A DNA stretch of 64,000 nt from positions 1-64,000 of the forward strand of contig NZ_JNWO01000009.1 of assembly GCF_000716435.1 (NCBI RefSeq), written 5' to 3'. A program made the translations under genes and the position numbers. Under the pieces are notes generated by a model. The model searched no databases. It saw only the letters and a program-made list of their open reading frames with translations, and was not told where the DNA came from. Source of the DNA: Streptomyces xylophagus. Its GTDB lineage: Bacteria; Actinomycetota; Actinomycetes; Streptomycetales; Streptomycetaceae. This document shows positions 7,515 to 15,869 of the stretch, piece by piece; position 1 is the first letter of the stretch, and each line of letters starts with the position of its first letter.

Positions 7515-8255
7515 ATGCCGCCGAAGAACACGCAGCCGAAGTATCGGCAGATCGCCGACTACCTGCGCGAAGGCATCCTGGACGGCACCTTCCCCGCCGG
7601 CCAACCGCTCCCCTCAGAGGAGACGTTGGCTAAGCAGTTCGGCGTGACGCGTCCCACAGTCCGTCAGGGCCTCACAGAGCTACGGGCATCCGGCCTGGTC
7701 GAGGTGATCATGGGCCGAGGCACATTCGCCCGCTCACCCCAGAGCCGCCCAAGCCTCACGCGCCCGCGCGGCGTCCGCCTGGCCCCCGACGGCCGGTACA
7801 TGGAGGCCGACGGCATCCAGTGGACGAACTCCGAGCCACCGGTAGCCACTCGCACGGACGCCCCCTTGGCGTTGGCGGATCTCCTCCGCATCCCACCAGG
7901 CGAGCCGATGTTCACGTACGACGCCTTGCAGACCGCCGACCACGGCCGCCTCCGCCAACTCCACCGCACGTACGTGCCGTTCTCCGTCCTGGTCGACACG
8001 AAGTACGAGGAGGAAGCACCGCCGTCAGCGCCGGGACTCTACGTCGCGCTTGCTGCGCTGGGCCACGAACTTCACTTCACGGAGTACATCCGCACTCGCA
8101 TGCCCCTACCGGACCAGGCCCAGGCCCTCCGCCTTCCCGAAGGCGTCCCGCTCCTTCATGTCATCCGCGTGACGCTTACCGAGGGAGACAAGCCGCTAGC
8201 CCTGGAGGAGTTCCACCTTCCCGGCGACGATCTGGAACTGTCCTTCAAGCTGTAG
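7515..8255 (+). CDS. GntR-family repressor (KorSA/TraR-like)
   Basis: 246 residues. The N-terminal winged helix (about 8-75) shows YRQIADYLREGILDGTFPAG, PSEETLAKQFGVTRPTVRQG and LVEVIMGRGTFA. The C-terminal half (90-246) is a UTRA-type effector-binding domain (TYDALQTADHGRLRQLHRTY; LHVIRVTLTEGDKPLALEEF). ATG 7515 follows GGAGG at 7 bases. Divergent orientation and twin palindromes upstream support a KorSA-like role, silencing transfer until a signal arrives. A fragment of a second copy of this gene lies at 16043-16140. Confidence 0.9.
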   Translation: MPPKNTQPKYRQIADYLREGILDGTFPAGQPLPSEETLAKQFGVTRPTVRQGLTELRASGLVEVIMGRGTFARSPQSRPSLTRPRGVRLAPDGRYMEADGIQWTNSEPPVATRTDAPLALADLLRIPPGEPMFTYDALQTADHGRLRQLHRTYVPFSVLVDTKYEEEAPPSAPGLYVALAALGHELHFTEYIRTRMPLPDQAQALRLPEGVPLLHVIRVTLTEGDKPLALEEFHLPGDDLELSFKL

Positions 8256-8315
8256 CCGAACCTCAGTTGGCTCAGATTTTCTCCACGTCATCAAGTGCCC
8301 GCGCAGGCGCGGGCT

Positions 8316-8371
8316 GGCCCCAGGGCTCCGGCCCCTCTGCGCCTTCGGCGCCGGGGCCAAGCCCTGGGGCC
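8316..8371. terminator. Long nested inverted repeat after the GntR gene
   Basis: GGCCCCAGGGCT (8316-8327) pairs perfectly with 8360-8371, and inside it GGCCCC/GGGGCC and GCGCC/GGCGC add further pairing. The structure lies 60 bases after the GntR stop and is a likely terminator. The rest of 8256-8760 shows no convincing gene. Confidence 0.6.
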
Positions 8372-8760
8372 GCAGCAAGTTACGGCCCCGAGTAGAGACC
8401 TGGACATGCAGTAGCCACGGCCAGAACATGCCTCCGGCGGGGGATCAGCCGGCACCGGGATGGAGGGGGCGCCGTACGCGACTGCGGACCCGTAGGGGTG
8501 GGCGTGGGGTGCTTCCATCCCGACCACCATCGACCCAGGCAGAGCCGAGCAGACGCGGCCCATGGCGTCCAGGTCGTTCGTACAGTGGCGCGCTCCACCT
8601 GGACGCCATGAACCACGCCCGCTCCACGGTGTGTGGGTCGACGGCGGACGGGATGGAAGCTGGGGAGGCTGGTGGGAGGCGGCTGCGATGCGTCCTTGCT
8701 GAATAACTGAGGCTCGCCGATCCTGCATGCGAAGCAGTAGAGACGTTGGGGGGAACGGGG

Positions 8761-9393
8761 ATGAAATCACAACGAGCACAGTGGTTGTCGTGGTGCATGG
8801 TGGCCATAGGTCTTCTGATACTGATCTTCCTGACGCCATTGGCCCTCGAACAAGTAGCTCCGACCCACAAGGATTGGGGTCGGCTGAGCGCTGTAAGCCA
8901 GACTTACGGAGCGCTATCAGTTCCCCTCTCGGCGATCGCTCTCCTAGGCGTAGCCGCTTCACTGGCCTACCAGGCACATCAGACGAAGATTGCTAACGAG
9001 GAAGCGGAGCGCTCATCACACCGGCAACTACTGATGTACACCTTGGACCACCCGGAGTTCCTAGTGTGTTGGGAGCCCGTGGCCAGCATGCCGTCGGCAG
9101 ACGAGAGGCGTCACCTGATCTTCATAAACCTGATCATAAGTAACTGGCACGCAGACTACGTGCTGCGGAGGTGGAACGATCAACAGGCCCGAGCGGTACT
9201 GAACGTCCACTTCCAAGGAGCGCTCGCTCGCAAGCACTGGGAGCAGTCTGCCTCCGTCTGGCGACGAACCGCTGAGGCCGCAGGCGATCGTCGAAAGACT
9301 CGCTTCGTTGACCTGGCGGACGAGAGCTACGCGATAGCCGAGGCGACCGGGCCCGGTGTACCTCCTGAGGCCTACTTTGCTGATCCCTCGTGA
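8761..9393 (+). CDS. DUF6082-like membrane protein
   Basis: 210 residues with two N-terminal membrane helices (about 7-27 and 49-68: SVPLSAIALLGVAASLAYQ), then a soluble helical domain. Recurring features of DUF6082-type proteins are present: a HRQLLMYTLDHPEFLVCWEP stretch, FINLIISNWHADYVLR, and a late FVDLADESYA. ATG 8761 is preceded by GGGGGAAC; a TTG at 8746 is less likely. A second, diverged member lies on the other strand at 23830-24543. The family is common in Streptomyces accessory regions; function unknown. Confidence 0.75.
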   Translation: MKSQRAQWLSWCMVAIGLLILIFLTPLALEQVAPTHKDWGRLSAVSQTYGALSVPLSAIALLGVAASLAYQAHQTKIANEEAERSSHRQLLMYTLDHPEFLVCWEPVASMPSADERRHLIFINLIISNWHADYVLRRWNDQQARAVLNVHFQGALARKHWEQSASVWRRTAEAAGDRRKTRFVDLADESYAIAEATGPGVPPEAYFADPS

Positions 9394-9578
9394 CGCTCGT
9401 AACCGTGTCAAGGGCGCCGGTTGAGCCTGGCATCAACAGTGGCGGTCGGTTTCAGACGATGGTGGACAACAGATCCAGTTAGGCATCGAGTTAACCAGCC
9501 TTACAGCGCAAGTCGCCGCCGAATTAGGCCAAATCGCGCCCTACTGAGATCCGGTCAGATTCGCTCACACTCGAACAC

Positions 9579-10034
9579 ATGGGGGCGATTCGGGATCGTG
9601 ACCAGCTGGCATGCCATCGCTGCGGGGAGACCAGCCCCAGCGTGCGTGAGCGCGGACGGTTCGGCCTCATGGCGAGCTACTGCGAGAGGTGCTGGAACAC
9701 CTACGCCAACGAGATGGCCGAAGCCGATGGCGCCACAGCCCCGCCCAGACCGAGCCCCGACCCCGACGACGTGACATGGATCGAGCCGCCACGTTGCCCG
9801 GAATGCGGTGCTTTGGTTCGCTTGTTCCCGACTAACTACGATCGATGGGTCAGCCTCGCCATGGTGGAGTTGCCCGCGAAAGACGTCCCAGCGGCCTTCA
9901 GGTGGCGTTTGACGAGGGTTCCGGACCGATCCCCCGTCCCCACGGATATCGTGGCCGTACGGGTCCGTGGAATCGATCCGCTACCGAGCGAACCCGTCGT
10001 GCCGGCTCATCGCATGATGTGCGTCCCCGAGTGA
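9579..10034 (+). CDS. DUF6083-like zinc-ribbon protein
   Basis: 151 residues with two Cys-pair knuckles near the N-terminus (CHRCGE, YCERCW), a further CPEC pair in the middle, and a segment NYDRWVSLAMVELPAKDVP followed by FRWRLTRV that I recognise from DUF6083-type Streptomyces proteins. ATG 9579 precedes the first Cys knuckle. It lies alone between the DUF6082 gene and the convergent two-component operon. Probably zinc binding; function unknown. Confidence 0.7.
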   Translation: MGAIRDRDQLACHRCGETSPSVRERGRFGLMASYCERCWNTYANEMAEADGATAPPRPSPDPDDVTWIEPPRCPECGALVRLFPTNYDRWVSLAMVELPAKDVPAAFRWRLTRVPDRSPVPTDIVAVRVRGIDPLPSEPVVPAHRMMCVPE

Positions 10035-10249
10035 GGTGCGCCGTAGATCGCGCGGCAGCGAGCCGGAGGCCCGACCCGTGTCCTCCACGTGCCCGATCGA
10101 GCGGCGACCGGCGGGGAGTAGCGGGGAACGCCGGCGAGCGACCCGAGAACCGGCAGGTCAGGGTCTCAGCAGGTCAGCCTCGGTCCGCATACGCGATCTT
10201 CCAAACTGGGTGCTCCAGGGCTCCCCACGCAGCGGCGCTTGACTGGGTC

Positions 10250-10272
10250 ATTGAGACTCAGTCGCTCTCAAT
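10250..10272. terminator. Hairpin beyond the receiver-HEPN gene
   Basis: ATTGAGA (10250-10256) and TCTCAAT (10266-10272) form a 7-bp stem with a 9-base loop, 12 bases after the stop of the leftward operon. 10035-10249 contains no gene I can support; a GC-rich stretch near 10090-10140 resembles the repeated block listed at 14619-14735. Confidence 0.45.
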
Positions 10273-10283
10273 CAACTAGTTCC

Positions 10284-11480
10284 CTAGAGCCACTTCATCA
10301 CAGCTGCCCAAGTACCTTGAGGGTGGTCCAAATCCCGCACGTCTTCACCATCGTCCACCTTGGCATACTTCAGTGGGGTGGAAGAATCCAAAGCGCTCCG
10401 GCCACGACGCACACCGTCGAACTGAAAACAACGGGTCGAGCTCTCTGCGGTCCGCGCGATAAGCCAAGGTTCCAGAGACAGCGGCGAAACGCCAGGAGCA
10501 AATAGCACTACTTGACCAGTTACTTGCGGGCTATCCGACTGGAGAAGATCGGGAATCGGCTTACCGACACCCCTGAAAGCCAGAATCTCCACCCCATACT
10601 TGGCACCATCGAAAGTCATGGAGGTGGTCACTCCGACCGAGAATCTCCAAAACGCAAAAGCTCGATGGGCAAAGATGCGGAGAAGGCGGTCTACTCGCCG
10701 ATGAGCAGAAGGATCAGGCATTGCTCTACCATGTGCAATATCATTCCGAAGATTAACGAGATCCTGCACTAGTTGACGATCGGCACGTTCCGGCGCCAAC
10801 CATGAGAACAAGTCATTGAATGCGGGCACTGGATCCGAACCGCGAGCCAGAGCTACTGACAAGGCAAACCAAGTGCCCATACTTGGCTGCATGAGACGCT
10901 CAGCAGCGATCCCAGACAGTAGTGACGGCGCCGGATTACTCAATCCAATTTGAGCCGCCAAGCGCAAGATAGCCTCAAGCGCGTGCAGCCCTTCAATTAC
11001 TTTCTTTTCCGGATCAATAGTCCGCGTGTAGCGAGCAAAACGTAGTGCCAGTGGAGTGGGAAGGCACCCACTTGCAGCATCCAGTGAGCTTTCTAGAGAA
11101 TCGTCAAGTATTTGCTCACAGCGCGCTAGCAGCTCAGTGTCCGCCGCGTCCTTATCAATCCAGTCGGTCGCACCAAGACGCAGAGACTCGATAACCTGCT
11201 GTTTTGATCCTTCACCGGAGAGCACAAGCACGGGAACGCGCCAACCACAAGAGTTAAGCTGCCGCAGGAGCCATAGCCCTCCCCATTCATCAGGAGGCAT
11301 CTTCATGTCGACCACTACGAGATCAAATGGCCAGGATGTCATATCCCGCATGGCAGCATTGCCGTCTGGAGCGAATCGCAATTTCGCTCCAGCCTTTCGC
11401 AGAGGACTACAGATTGTTCGAGCCACATCTACTTGATCGTCTGCAACCAGAATCCGAGCACCATTCAGAGGAGATGTCAC
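10284..11480 (-). CDS. Response regulator with C-terminal HEPN-like domain
   Basis: 398 residues. Residues 8-125 form a receiver domain: acidic Asp14/Asp15, phosphoacceptor Asp58 (LVVVDMKMP), Ser88 (VLVLSGEG) and Lys110. Residues about 155-285 are helical and contain LVNLRNDIAHG, an R-x4-H motif (Arg245, His250) typical of HEPN ribonucleases and toxins. Residues 300-398 form a beta-rich tail of unknown type. No DNA-binding domain is seen, so the output is probably enzymatic or protein-protein. The gene overlaps its kinase by 4 bases (ATGA), making a coupled pair. Base composition is lower in GC than the AICE core, suggesting separate acquisition. The HEPN assignment rests on one motif and helical context; the receiver is clear. 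Confidence 0.8.
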   Translation of the reverse strand: MTSPLNGARILVADDQVDVARTICSPLRKAGAKLRFAPDGNAAMRDMTSWPFDLVVVDMKMPPDEWGGLWLLRQLNSCGWRVPVLVLSGEGSKQQVIESLRLGATDWIDKDAADTELLARCEQILDDSLESSLDAASGCLPTPLALRFARYTRTIDPEKKVIEGLHALEAILRLAAQIGLSNPAPSLLSGIAAERLMQPSMGTWFALSVALARGSDPVPAFNDLFSWLAPERADRQLVQDLVNLRNDIAHGRAMPDPSAHRRVDRLLRIFAHRAFAFWRFSVGVTTSMTFDGAKYGVEILAFRGVGKPIPDLLQSDSPQVTGQVVLFAPGVSPLSLEPWLIARTAESSTRCFQFDGVRRGRSALDSSTPLKYAKVDDGEDVRDLDHPQGTWAAVMKWL

Positions 11481-14400
11481 GAGCCCTCCTGTGTCAGATC
11501 AGAAGATAGCGGGAGAGTAATGAGCCATGCTGTACCTGAGTTGGATGGCACGAGCGTAAGTTCCCCTCCAACACGACCCAGTAGAGAACGGACACCCAGA
11601 AGACCGAGGCCATTACCACCGGGTTTGGTACTGCGTACCCGCTCACCCGATGAGAGCGCCTCAATTACTTGCCCTGGAAGGCCCGGCCCGTCATCGGCTA
11701 CTTCAATCACGGCTTCGTTGTCATCGGAGGTCCAATCAAGCATAATCGCTCCCCCCTCCGAGAGGGCTTCAATAGAGTTTCCCACTAGATTGTCCAAGAC
11801 AGCTATGAGTCCGCGCTCGCTCAGCGCCACACGTACTGTCTGGCGCGCGTCTGGCACTGAGAGGGAGATGTGTCTCGGAAGTCGCGAAAGCATGGTAGAC
11901 GCGTAGGAGCGAAGGAAGGATCCAAGCTCAGTATTTTCCGCGTCTACGGGTTTCAGAAGCGAAGTAGTTGCCCGAAGGCGGACAGCCAAAGCTTGCGCTT
12001 GGTCAAGGTGACGACTTGCCGCAAGTTGCTGTTCGAGTCTCGCGGTACGTGTATCCGCAGGAGAAGACGTCGCCAACCGAGCCGCAACCAGCTGATTCTT
12101 TAGATCATGTAGCAAGTCGGCTACTGCGGCTTGGTAGGGATGGGCGATCGGTTCCATCGCAGCCAGTGCCGCTCGAGTAATAGGGCCCGGTGAATCAGGA
12201 ACAGTCGCACCGACTACCGTAGCTTGAATTCCGTTCTCAGTCGCTTCTACCTTAACTGTCCTGCTGACCCTTGACCACAACGAACACGTGTGTTCGAGAG
12301 TCGCACGATCCAATGGATGAGTAGTTGCGAAATCCAGACGCAAAGGCTGACTACTCGCGACTTCTACCACTACCTTGGAACGGGATGTCATAACCGAGTT
12401 CATCGCTGCATCCAAAATTGCCCGCTCTCGTCCGGTGACTCTTACGAGGGGCAAAGCTTGCGGAATCTCTAGCCGACCACGATGCAAGAGCTGCCAGTCA
12501 GCGGCCAGTTCTCCGACTGAGATGTCAGGGTCTCTACTTCCTAGACACCGGTAGACGTTACAAAGTTGCACAAGAACGTCTAACTGGTCGCGGCTTATGC
12601 TTTCAGCATTATCCACGCTTTCCAAGACATCAAGCGTGGCGGTTAGCTCCGACTCAATATCATCAACCGAGTCGGAAATCGCCTCGTTAGCAGCCCGGAA
12701 TGCTTGTTCAAACCTACTAGCGCTAGGTCGAAAGTCGACTACGCGCGTAACAAGATCATCCGCATCTTGAGACCATTCGAGCAGCTTACGCGGCGATGAA
12801 GCCCAGTGAAGACCAAATAGCTTGGAATCGACCCAGCGCTGCACTGGTATGTGTTGCTCTGAAATGATTGCTGCTTGGTGAGTCAGGACAAATCTAGCCA
12901 GGGAGAGAGCACCCTTGCTTTTCGCCAATGATTGCTTAGGGTGCTCACTGGCAAGGTGTGCAATAACATCGAGAATGATCTGGGAAACGACTTGCCTGGC
13001 GTGCGTTTTTCCCGCGACATCAGCACCAGGTACCTTTGTTTGCACCCCCAGTTCCTGACTGCCTAGAACAGCTACAGCCTTGTATTTCCTGGCATGATCA
13101 GGACCCGAAGCAACGAAATCGAGATCAAAGTGCAGTTTCATCGCTGATGCTATTTGAGCAAGCAGGGTCGACGGGTCTGCATCTTGGCTTTCCTGTACCA
13201 CCATTCGCCAGATGGGTTCCCACTCAATTGGCCATTCTGGACGCATGGCAGCCGGAAATGACTTACTGACGAAAACGGCTCCTATCACGGCTTGGAAAGT
13301 ATTCGCTCCCAACTCCTGAGGTATGCCCAGTGACGCCTGCCCAGCGCCCAAAAGAAGGCCTTGAGCTAGTCCGGCGTATCGGAATGCCTTGTCAAGAACT
13401 CGGTTCGGAGGTGATGAAAGTGACAGCAGCTCTTGGAGTGGGTATTCTGCAGCCTGTCGAGCGCACGAAAGCGAGAACTCATAATTTAGAACTTGGGAGC
13501 CAATGTACCCCAATATTAGATTGTCTCGCTGACGACACTCTTTCATTTTTGGTCGGTTCTCATAGGCCCATGATGAGTGAATGAGCGCTTGCGATAGCAG
13601 CGGACGAGCTGCCGGCGACAAGCTGAACAGATCCTGCAGGCGCCCTACCATCCGCCCATGAGGCAGCTCTTCAGGAATCTCTACAGCGTTAGTCCCGAGT
13701 TCCGGATCTGGTTCCTTTCTGGAGACCTTCGGGACATACTTACGTAGAAATTCTTCAGCCGCTCCCCGGGATGCCGCCTTCTTATTCGGACCTTCACCCA
13801 TTCCTTGGCGACCGTCTTGGCTTGTCACCGTTGCCTGAAACGCCGCAGCATGGTCGGGGCCACTTCGACGGTACTCGTAGGTAAGTGGCTGCTTTATTTG
13901 TTCCTGCAACAGGGTCTTGGGGTCTCGAATACCTGCAGATTGATCCGAGTACGCTAATACGTCACTGACGAGTGAAGCAGCTGTTTCATCCTCGCCAGCA
14001 AGGCAGAGAACACCTACCACCTGATAGAAAAAGTCAGCAACTACTCGCCAAGGTAGTGAATTCCTACTCAGGCTACGTCCGATTGAGCAAGAGCTCAGGA
14101 TCCAGGCCTGCTGTGGCACCCAACGTTGAAGGGAACTGGAGACCTGGGCTACCTCTCCACTTAAAAAGCCGACGTTGGGTATTGACTCTCGACGAAATAT
14201 TTCAACTGCGACTTGCTTCCTTAGGTAGGACTTGCCGAGCTCTTGCAATGGAGAAAATACACCACGAATAGCCGCAGGAAAGAGCGAGTCGTTCTCGTAA
14301 ACATAAGAAGTGTGAGTAAGAGCAACTTGAAGGGCCTTGCGTAGCGGAGGGTTTGGATCGGATAGACCAAAGTCACGCAATCCCTGCAAGGCTTCGTCAC

Positions 14401-14488
14401 TACCGAATCCCTCGGGACTGGCTACCTTGCCCAACAATCCTAGGCTGTGAATCTTCTGCTGGTGCATCAAGTCCGGCTCCACGCTCAC
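11477..14488 (-). CDS. Histidine kinase with tandem RNase III-like and dsRNA-binding domains
   Basis: 1003 residues. Order: RNase III-like helical module (about 45-180; ALTHTSYVYEN); dsRNA-binding-like domain (188-252; DPKTLLQE, GPDHAAAF, GEGPNKKAASRGAAEEFL); second RNase III-like module (281-410; ALIHSSWAYEN, LGYIGSQVL, TFQAVIGAVF); second, weaker dsRBD-like domain (439-512; DPSTLLAQ, GPDHARKY); helical linker (520-780); kinase core with phosphoacceptor His794 (LLHDLKNQL), N box DNLVGNSIEAL (899-909), G1 DDGPGLP and G2 GGNGLGLLG. In both RNase III modules the acidic catalytic positions are replaced (LGD to LGK or GS; EA to YQ or QA), so they look like sensors, not nucleases. No membrane helix: cytoplasmic. 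Starts at GTG 14488; ATG 14467 is possible. I know of no described family with this order. Confidence 0.85.
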   Translation of the reverse strand: MSVEPDLMHQQKIHSLGLLGKVASPEGFGSDEALQGLRDFGLSDPNPPLRKALQVALTHTSYVYENDSLFPAAIRGVFSPLQELGKSYLRKQVAVEIFRRESIPNVGFLSGEVAQVSSSLQRWVPQQAWILSSCSIGRSLSRNSLPWRVVADFFYQVVGVLCLAGEDETAASLVSDVLAYSDQSAGIRDPKTLLQEQIKQPLTYEYRRSGPDHAAAFQATVTSQDGRQGMGEGPNKKAASRGAAEEFLRKYVPKVSRKEPDPELGTNAVEIPEELPHGRMVGRLQDLFSLSPAARPLLSQALIHSSWAYENRPKMKECRQRDNLILGYIGSQVLNYEFSLSCARQAAEYPLQELLSLSSPPNRVLDKAFRYAGLAQGLLLGAGQASLGIPQELGANTFQAVIGAVFVSKSFPAAMRPEWPIEWEPIWRMVVQESQDADPSTLLAQIASAMKLHFDLDFVASGPDHARKYKAVAVLGSQELGVQTKVPGADVAGKTHARQVVSQIILDVIAHLASEHPKQSLAKSKGALSLARFVLTHQAAIISEQHIPVQRWVDSKLFGLHWASSPRKLLEWSQDADDLVTRVVDFRPSASRFEQAFRAANEAISDSVDDIESELTATLDVLESVDNAESISRDQLDVLVQLCNVYRCLGSRDPDISVGELAADWQLLHRGRLEIPQALPLVRVTGRERAILDAAMNSVMTSRSKVVVEVASSQPLRLDFATTHPLDRATLEHTCSLWSRVSRTVKVEATENGIQATVVGATVPDSPGPITRAALAAMEPIAHPYQAAVADLLHDLKNQLVAARLATSSPADTRTARLEQQLAASRHLDQAQALAVRLRATTSLLKPVDAENTELGSFLRSYASTMLSRLPRHISLSVPDARQTVRVALSERGLIAVLDNLVGNSIEALSEGGAIMLDWTSDDNEAVIEVADDGPGLPGQVIEALSSGERVRSTKPGGNGLGLLGVRSLLGRVGGELTLVPSNSGTAWLITLPLSSDLTQEGS

Positions 14489-14618
14489 CCGACCTTTCAG
14501 GTCCTCCTACGCAGTCCACGAGGGACTATATAGGCAGTTGTGGCCGCTGGTGAGGTCTATGGCCAATGCCAACCGACCTGCCAGTACTCGACCGTCAGCT
14601 GTAGCCGGGCCAGCCCAG

Positions 14619-14735
14619 CACCACAAGCGCACCAGATCGAGCGGGAGCAGGAAATCACGGCACCGGCAGCCAAGACTGCTGAGAGCACAACTCGGCTGTT
14701 CGTCTAGGTCAATCCGCAGCTTCCCAAGCTGATGG
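14619..14735 (+). repeat. Composite repeat block, copy 1
   Basis: Part one (14619-14660) carries CACCACAAGCGCACCAGATC followed by a GAGCGGG..GGAAATCACGG stretch; part two (14714-14735) is CCGCAGCTTCCCAAGCTGAT plus GG, containing the palindrome AGCTTCCCAAGCT. The same two-part block recurs in the same orientation at 15741, 20303 and 26955. It fills most of the gap upstream of the kinase gene. Confidence 0.75.
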
Positions 14736-14784
14736 CCCACGGTCGGCCTTGACCCCCATCGGCCAGTCCTGATCGGCTGTGCCC

Positions 14785-15030
14785 ATGGCCACGGACCCCG
14801 GCGAGTACGAGAAGGCAATGCCGATCGTGGCAGCGTACCTCGCGAAGATCGAGCGGGCGGTTGACCGAACCCGTGCCTCGCATGCCGGACAACCGTATGC
14901 AGCAGTCCATCAAGCACTTGTCGAAGCGCTGCAAGACGAGGACGTTCAGCGTGTCGTGCCCCAGGTCGTCGAGGAGTTGGCGCGCCAAATCTCTGGGACA
15001 CCGACCATGCACCGAGGGGCGGCGGGGTGA
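14785..15030 (+). CDS. Small helical hypothetical protein
   Basis: 81 residues beginning MATDPGEYEKAMPIVAAYLA, almost entirely helical and charged (KIERAVDRTRASHAG; AAVHQALVEALQDEDVQRVV; EVVEELARQIS-like end). Codon usage is native Streptomyces. ATG 14785 is chosen over a GTG at 14779 without strong evidence; no clear ribosome site is visible. Short helical proteins of this style occur beside integrated elements in Streptomyces. Its 3' end runs into the direct repeat starting at 15028. Function unknown. Confidence 0.5.
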   Translation: MATDPGEYEKAMPIVAAYLAKIERAVDRTRASHAGQPYAAVHQALVEALQDEDVQRVVPQVVEELARQISGTPTMHRGAAG

Positions 15031-15180
15031 GTGTCTAACTGCGTGACAACGCCGACGAACACCAGCGGACACCCACGCACTCCTACGGACCGTACCGGCA
15101 GTTCAGAGCCACACCACCCCAAGGCAGCGCCCCCACCCCAGTTGCTTCGGGACGAAGAGGTCATGGGTTCAAGTCCCGCA
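15028..15180 (+). repeat. Direct repeat ending in a tRNA-Pro-like 3' fragment, copy 1
   Basis: Starts GTGAGTGTCTAACTG and ends in TTCGGGACGAAGAGGTC followed by GGGTTCAAGTCCCGC (15146-15179), which reads like the anticodon loop to T-arm of a tRNA with anticodon CGG. The block recurs at 23617-23763, about 8.6 kb away in the same orientation. It looks like the att scar of a different, tRNA-Pro-specific element. Confidence 0.65.
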
Positions 15181-15225
15181 ACCTCAAGGGCGAAGTAGCC
15201 GGCTCAGGGCGATGGGGCAGCTGGT

Positions 15226-15696
15226 CTACGAAGTGGGCTGGCTCTCCAGCAGAGTTTCCACCGTCAGGGTTCCTGCCAGCGTGCCCGTCAGCCATTCCGC
15301 GAGATTCACGCCCTGGGGCCAGCACGCGCCTTCATGGTTGCACCACATGTCGCCCGCAGGATCGCGGAAGTCGACCAGCGACCAGATAGTGCAGCCCCAG
15401 TCGTAGATCAGCACCAGGCCGGCCGGGATGCGGCCGGACGGATCCGGTCCGTCCTGGTACAAGTCGGCGATGTCCGCGAAGTTGCCCTGTGCGGCCCCAC
15501 CGCGCACGCCCAGGATCCCTTGCCTCGGGCCGAATCCGCCGTTGGCGACCTCGACGTACAAGCGCCGCAGGAGAGGAGGCAACGAGAACCCGATCACCTC
15601 TTCCGCCGAGGTGACAGCCTCCGGTGTTGCGGGCGGCGGCAAAGTCCCCGCCGACGCTACGACCCGCAGCGCCTCAACAACCTCATCATCAGTCAC
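15226..15696 (-). CDS. SMI1/KNR4 (SUKH) family protein
   Basis: 156 residues with the SUKH pattern: a helical start (DDEVVEALRVVASAG), PPATPEAVTSAEEVIGFSLP, LPPLLRRLYVEVANGGFGP, then GLVLIYDWGCTIWSLVDF. Members often act as immunity proteins against contact-dependent or polymorphic toxins, though many are orphans. No toxin gene is adjacent, so it may be an orphan immunity gene or a part of the defence cargo. It lies between the tRNA-Pro-like scar and the second composite repeat. Confidence 0.85.
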   Translation of the reverse strand: MTDDEVVEALRVVASAGTLPPPATPEAVTSAEEVIGFSLPPLLRRLYVEVANGGFGPRQGILGVRGGAAQGNFADIADLYQDGPDPSGRIPAGLVLIYDWGCTIWSLVDFRDPAGDMWCNHEGACWPQGVNLAEWLTGTLAGTLTVETLLESQPTS

Positions 15697-15740
15697 GGAC
15701 CGAGACTCTCAGTCCAGAGCGGTCGGACGTGCCAGATGCG

Positions 15741-15860
15741 TGCCAGATCCTAGGGGGAACCACGGGGAACAAGTCTGCGATCGTCTGCGCACCGTTCAAG
15801 GTCCACCGCAGGTCAGCGGAGCACTCGCCGCCGAAGGCCTCAAGCTTCCCAAGCTGATGG
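15741..15860 (+). repeat. Composite repeat block, copy 2 (diverged)
   Basis: TGCCAGATCCTAGGGGGAAC plus CACGGGGAAC (15741-15770) corresponds to part one of the block at 14619 in diverged form, and AAGCTTCCCAAGCTGATGG (15842-15860) is part two, 72 bases further on. Confidence 0.6.
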
Positions 15861-15869
15861 TCGTGCAGC

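Noticed and set aside
11477..14488. Active RNase III
   Set aside because: Both RNase III-like modules lack the acidic catalytic residues of the signature helix and of the C-terminal EA position.
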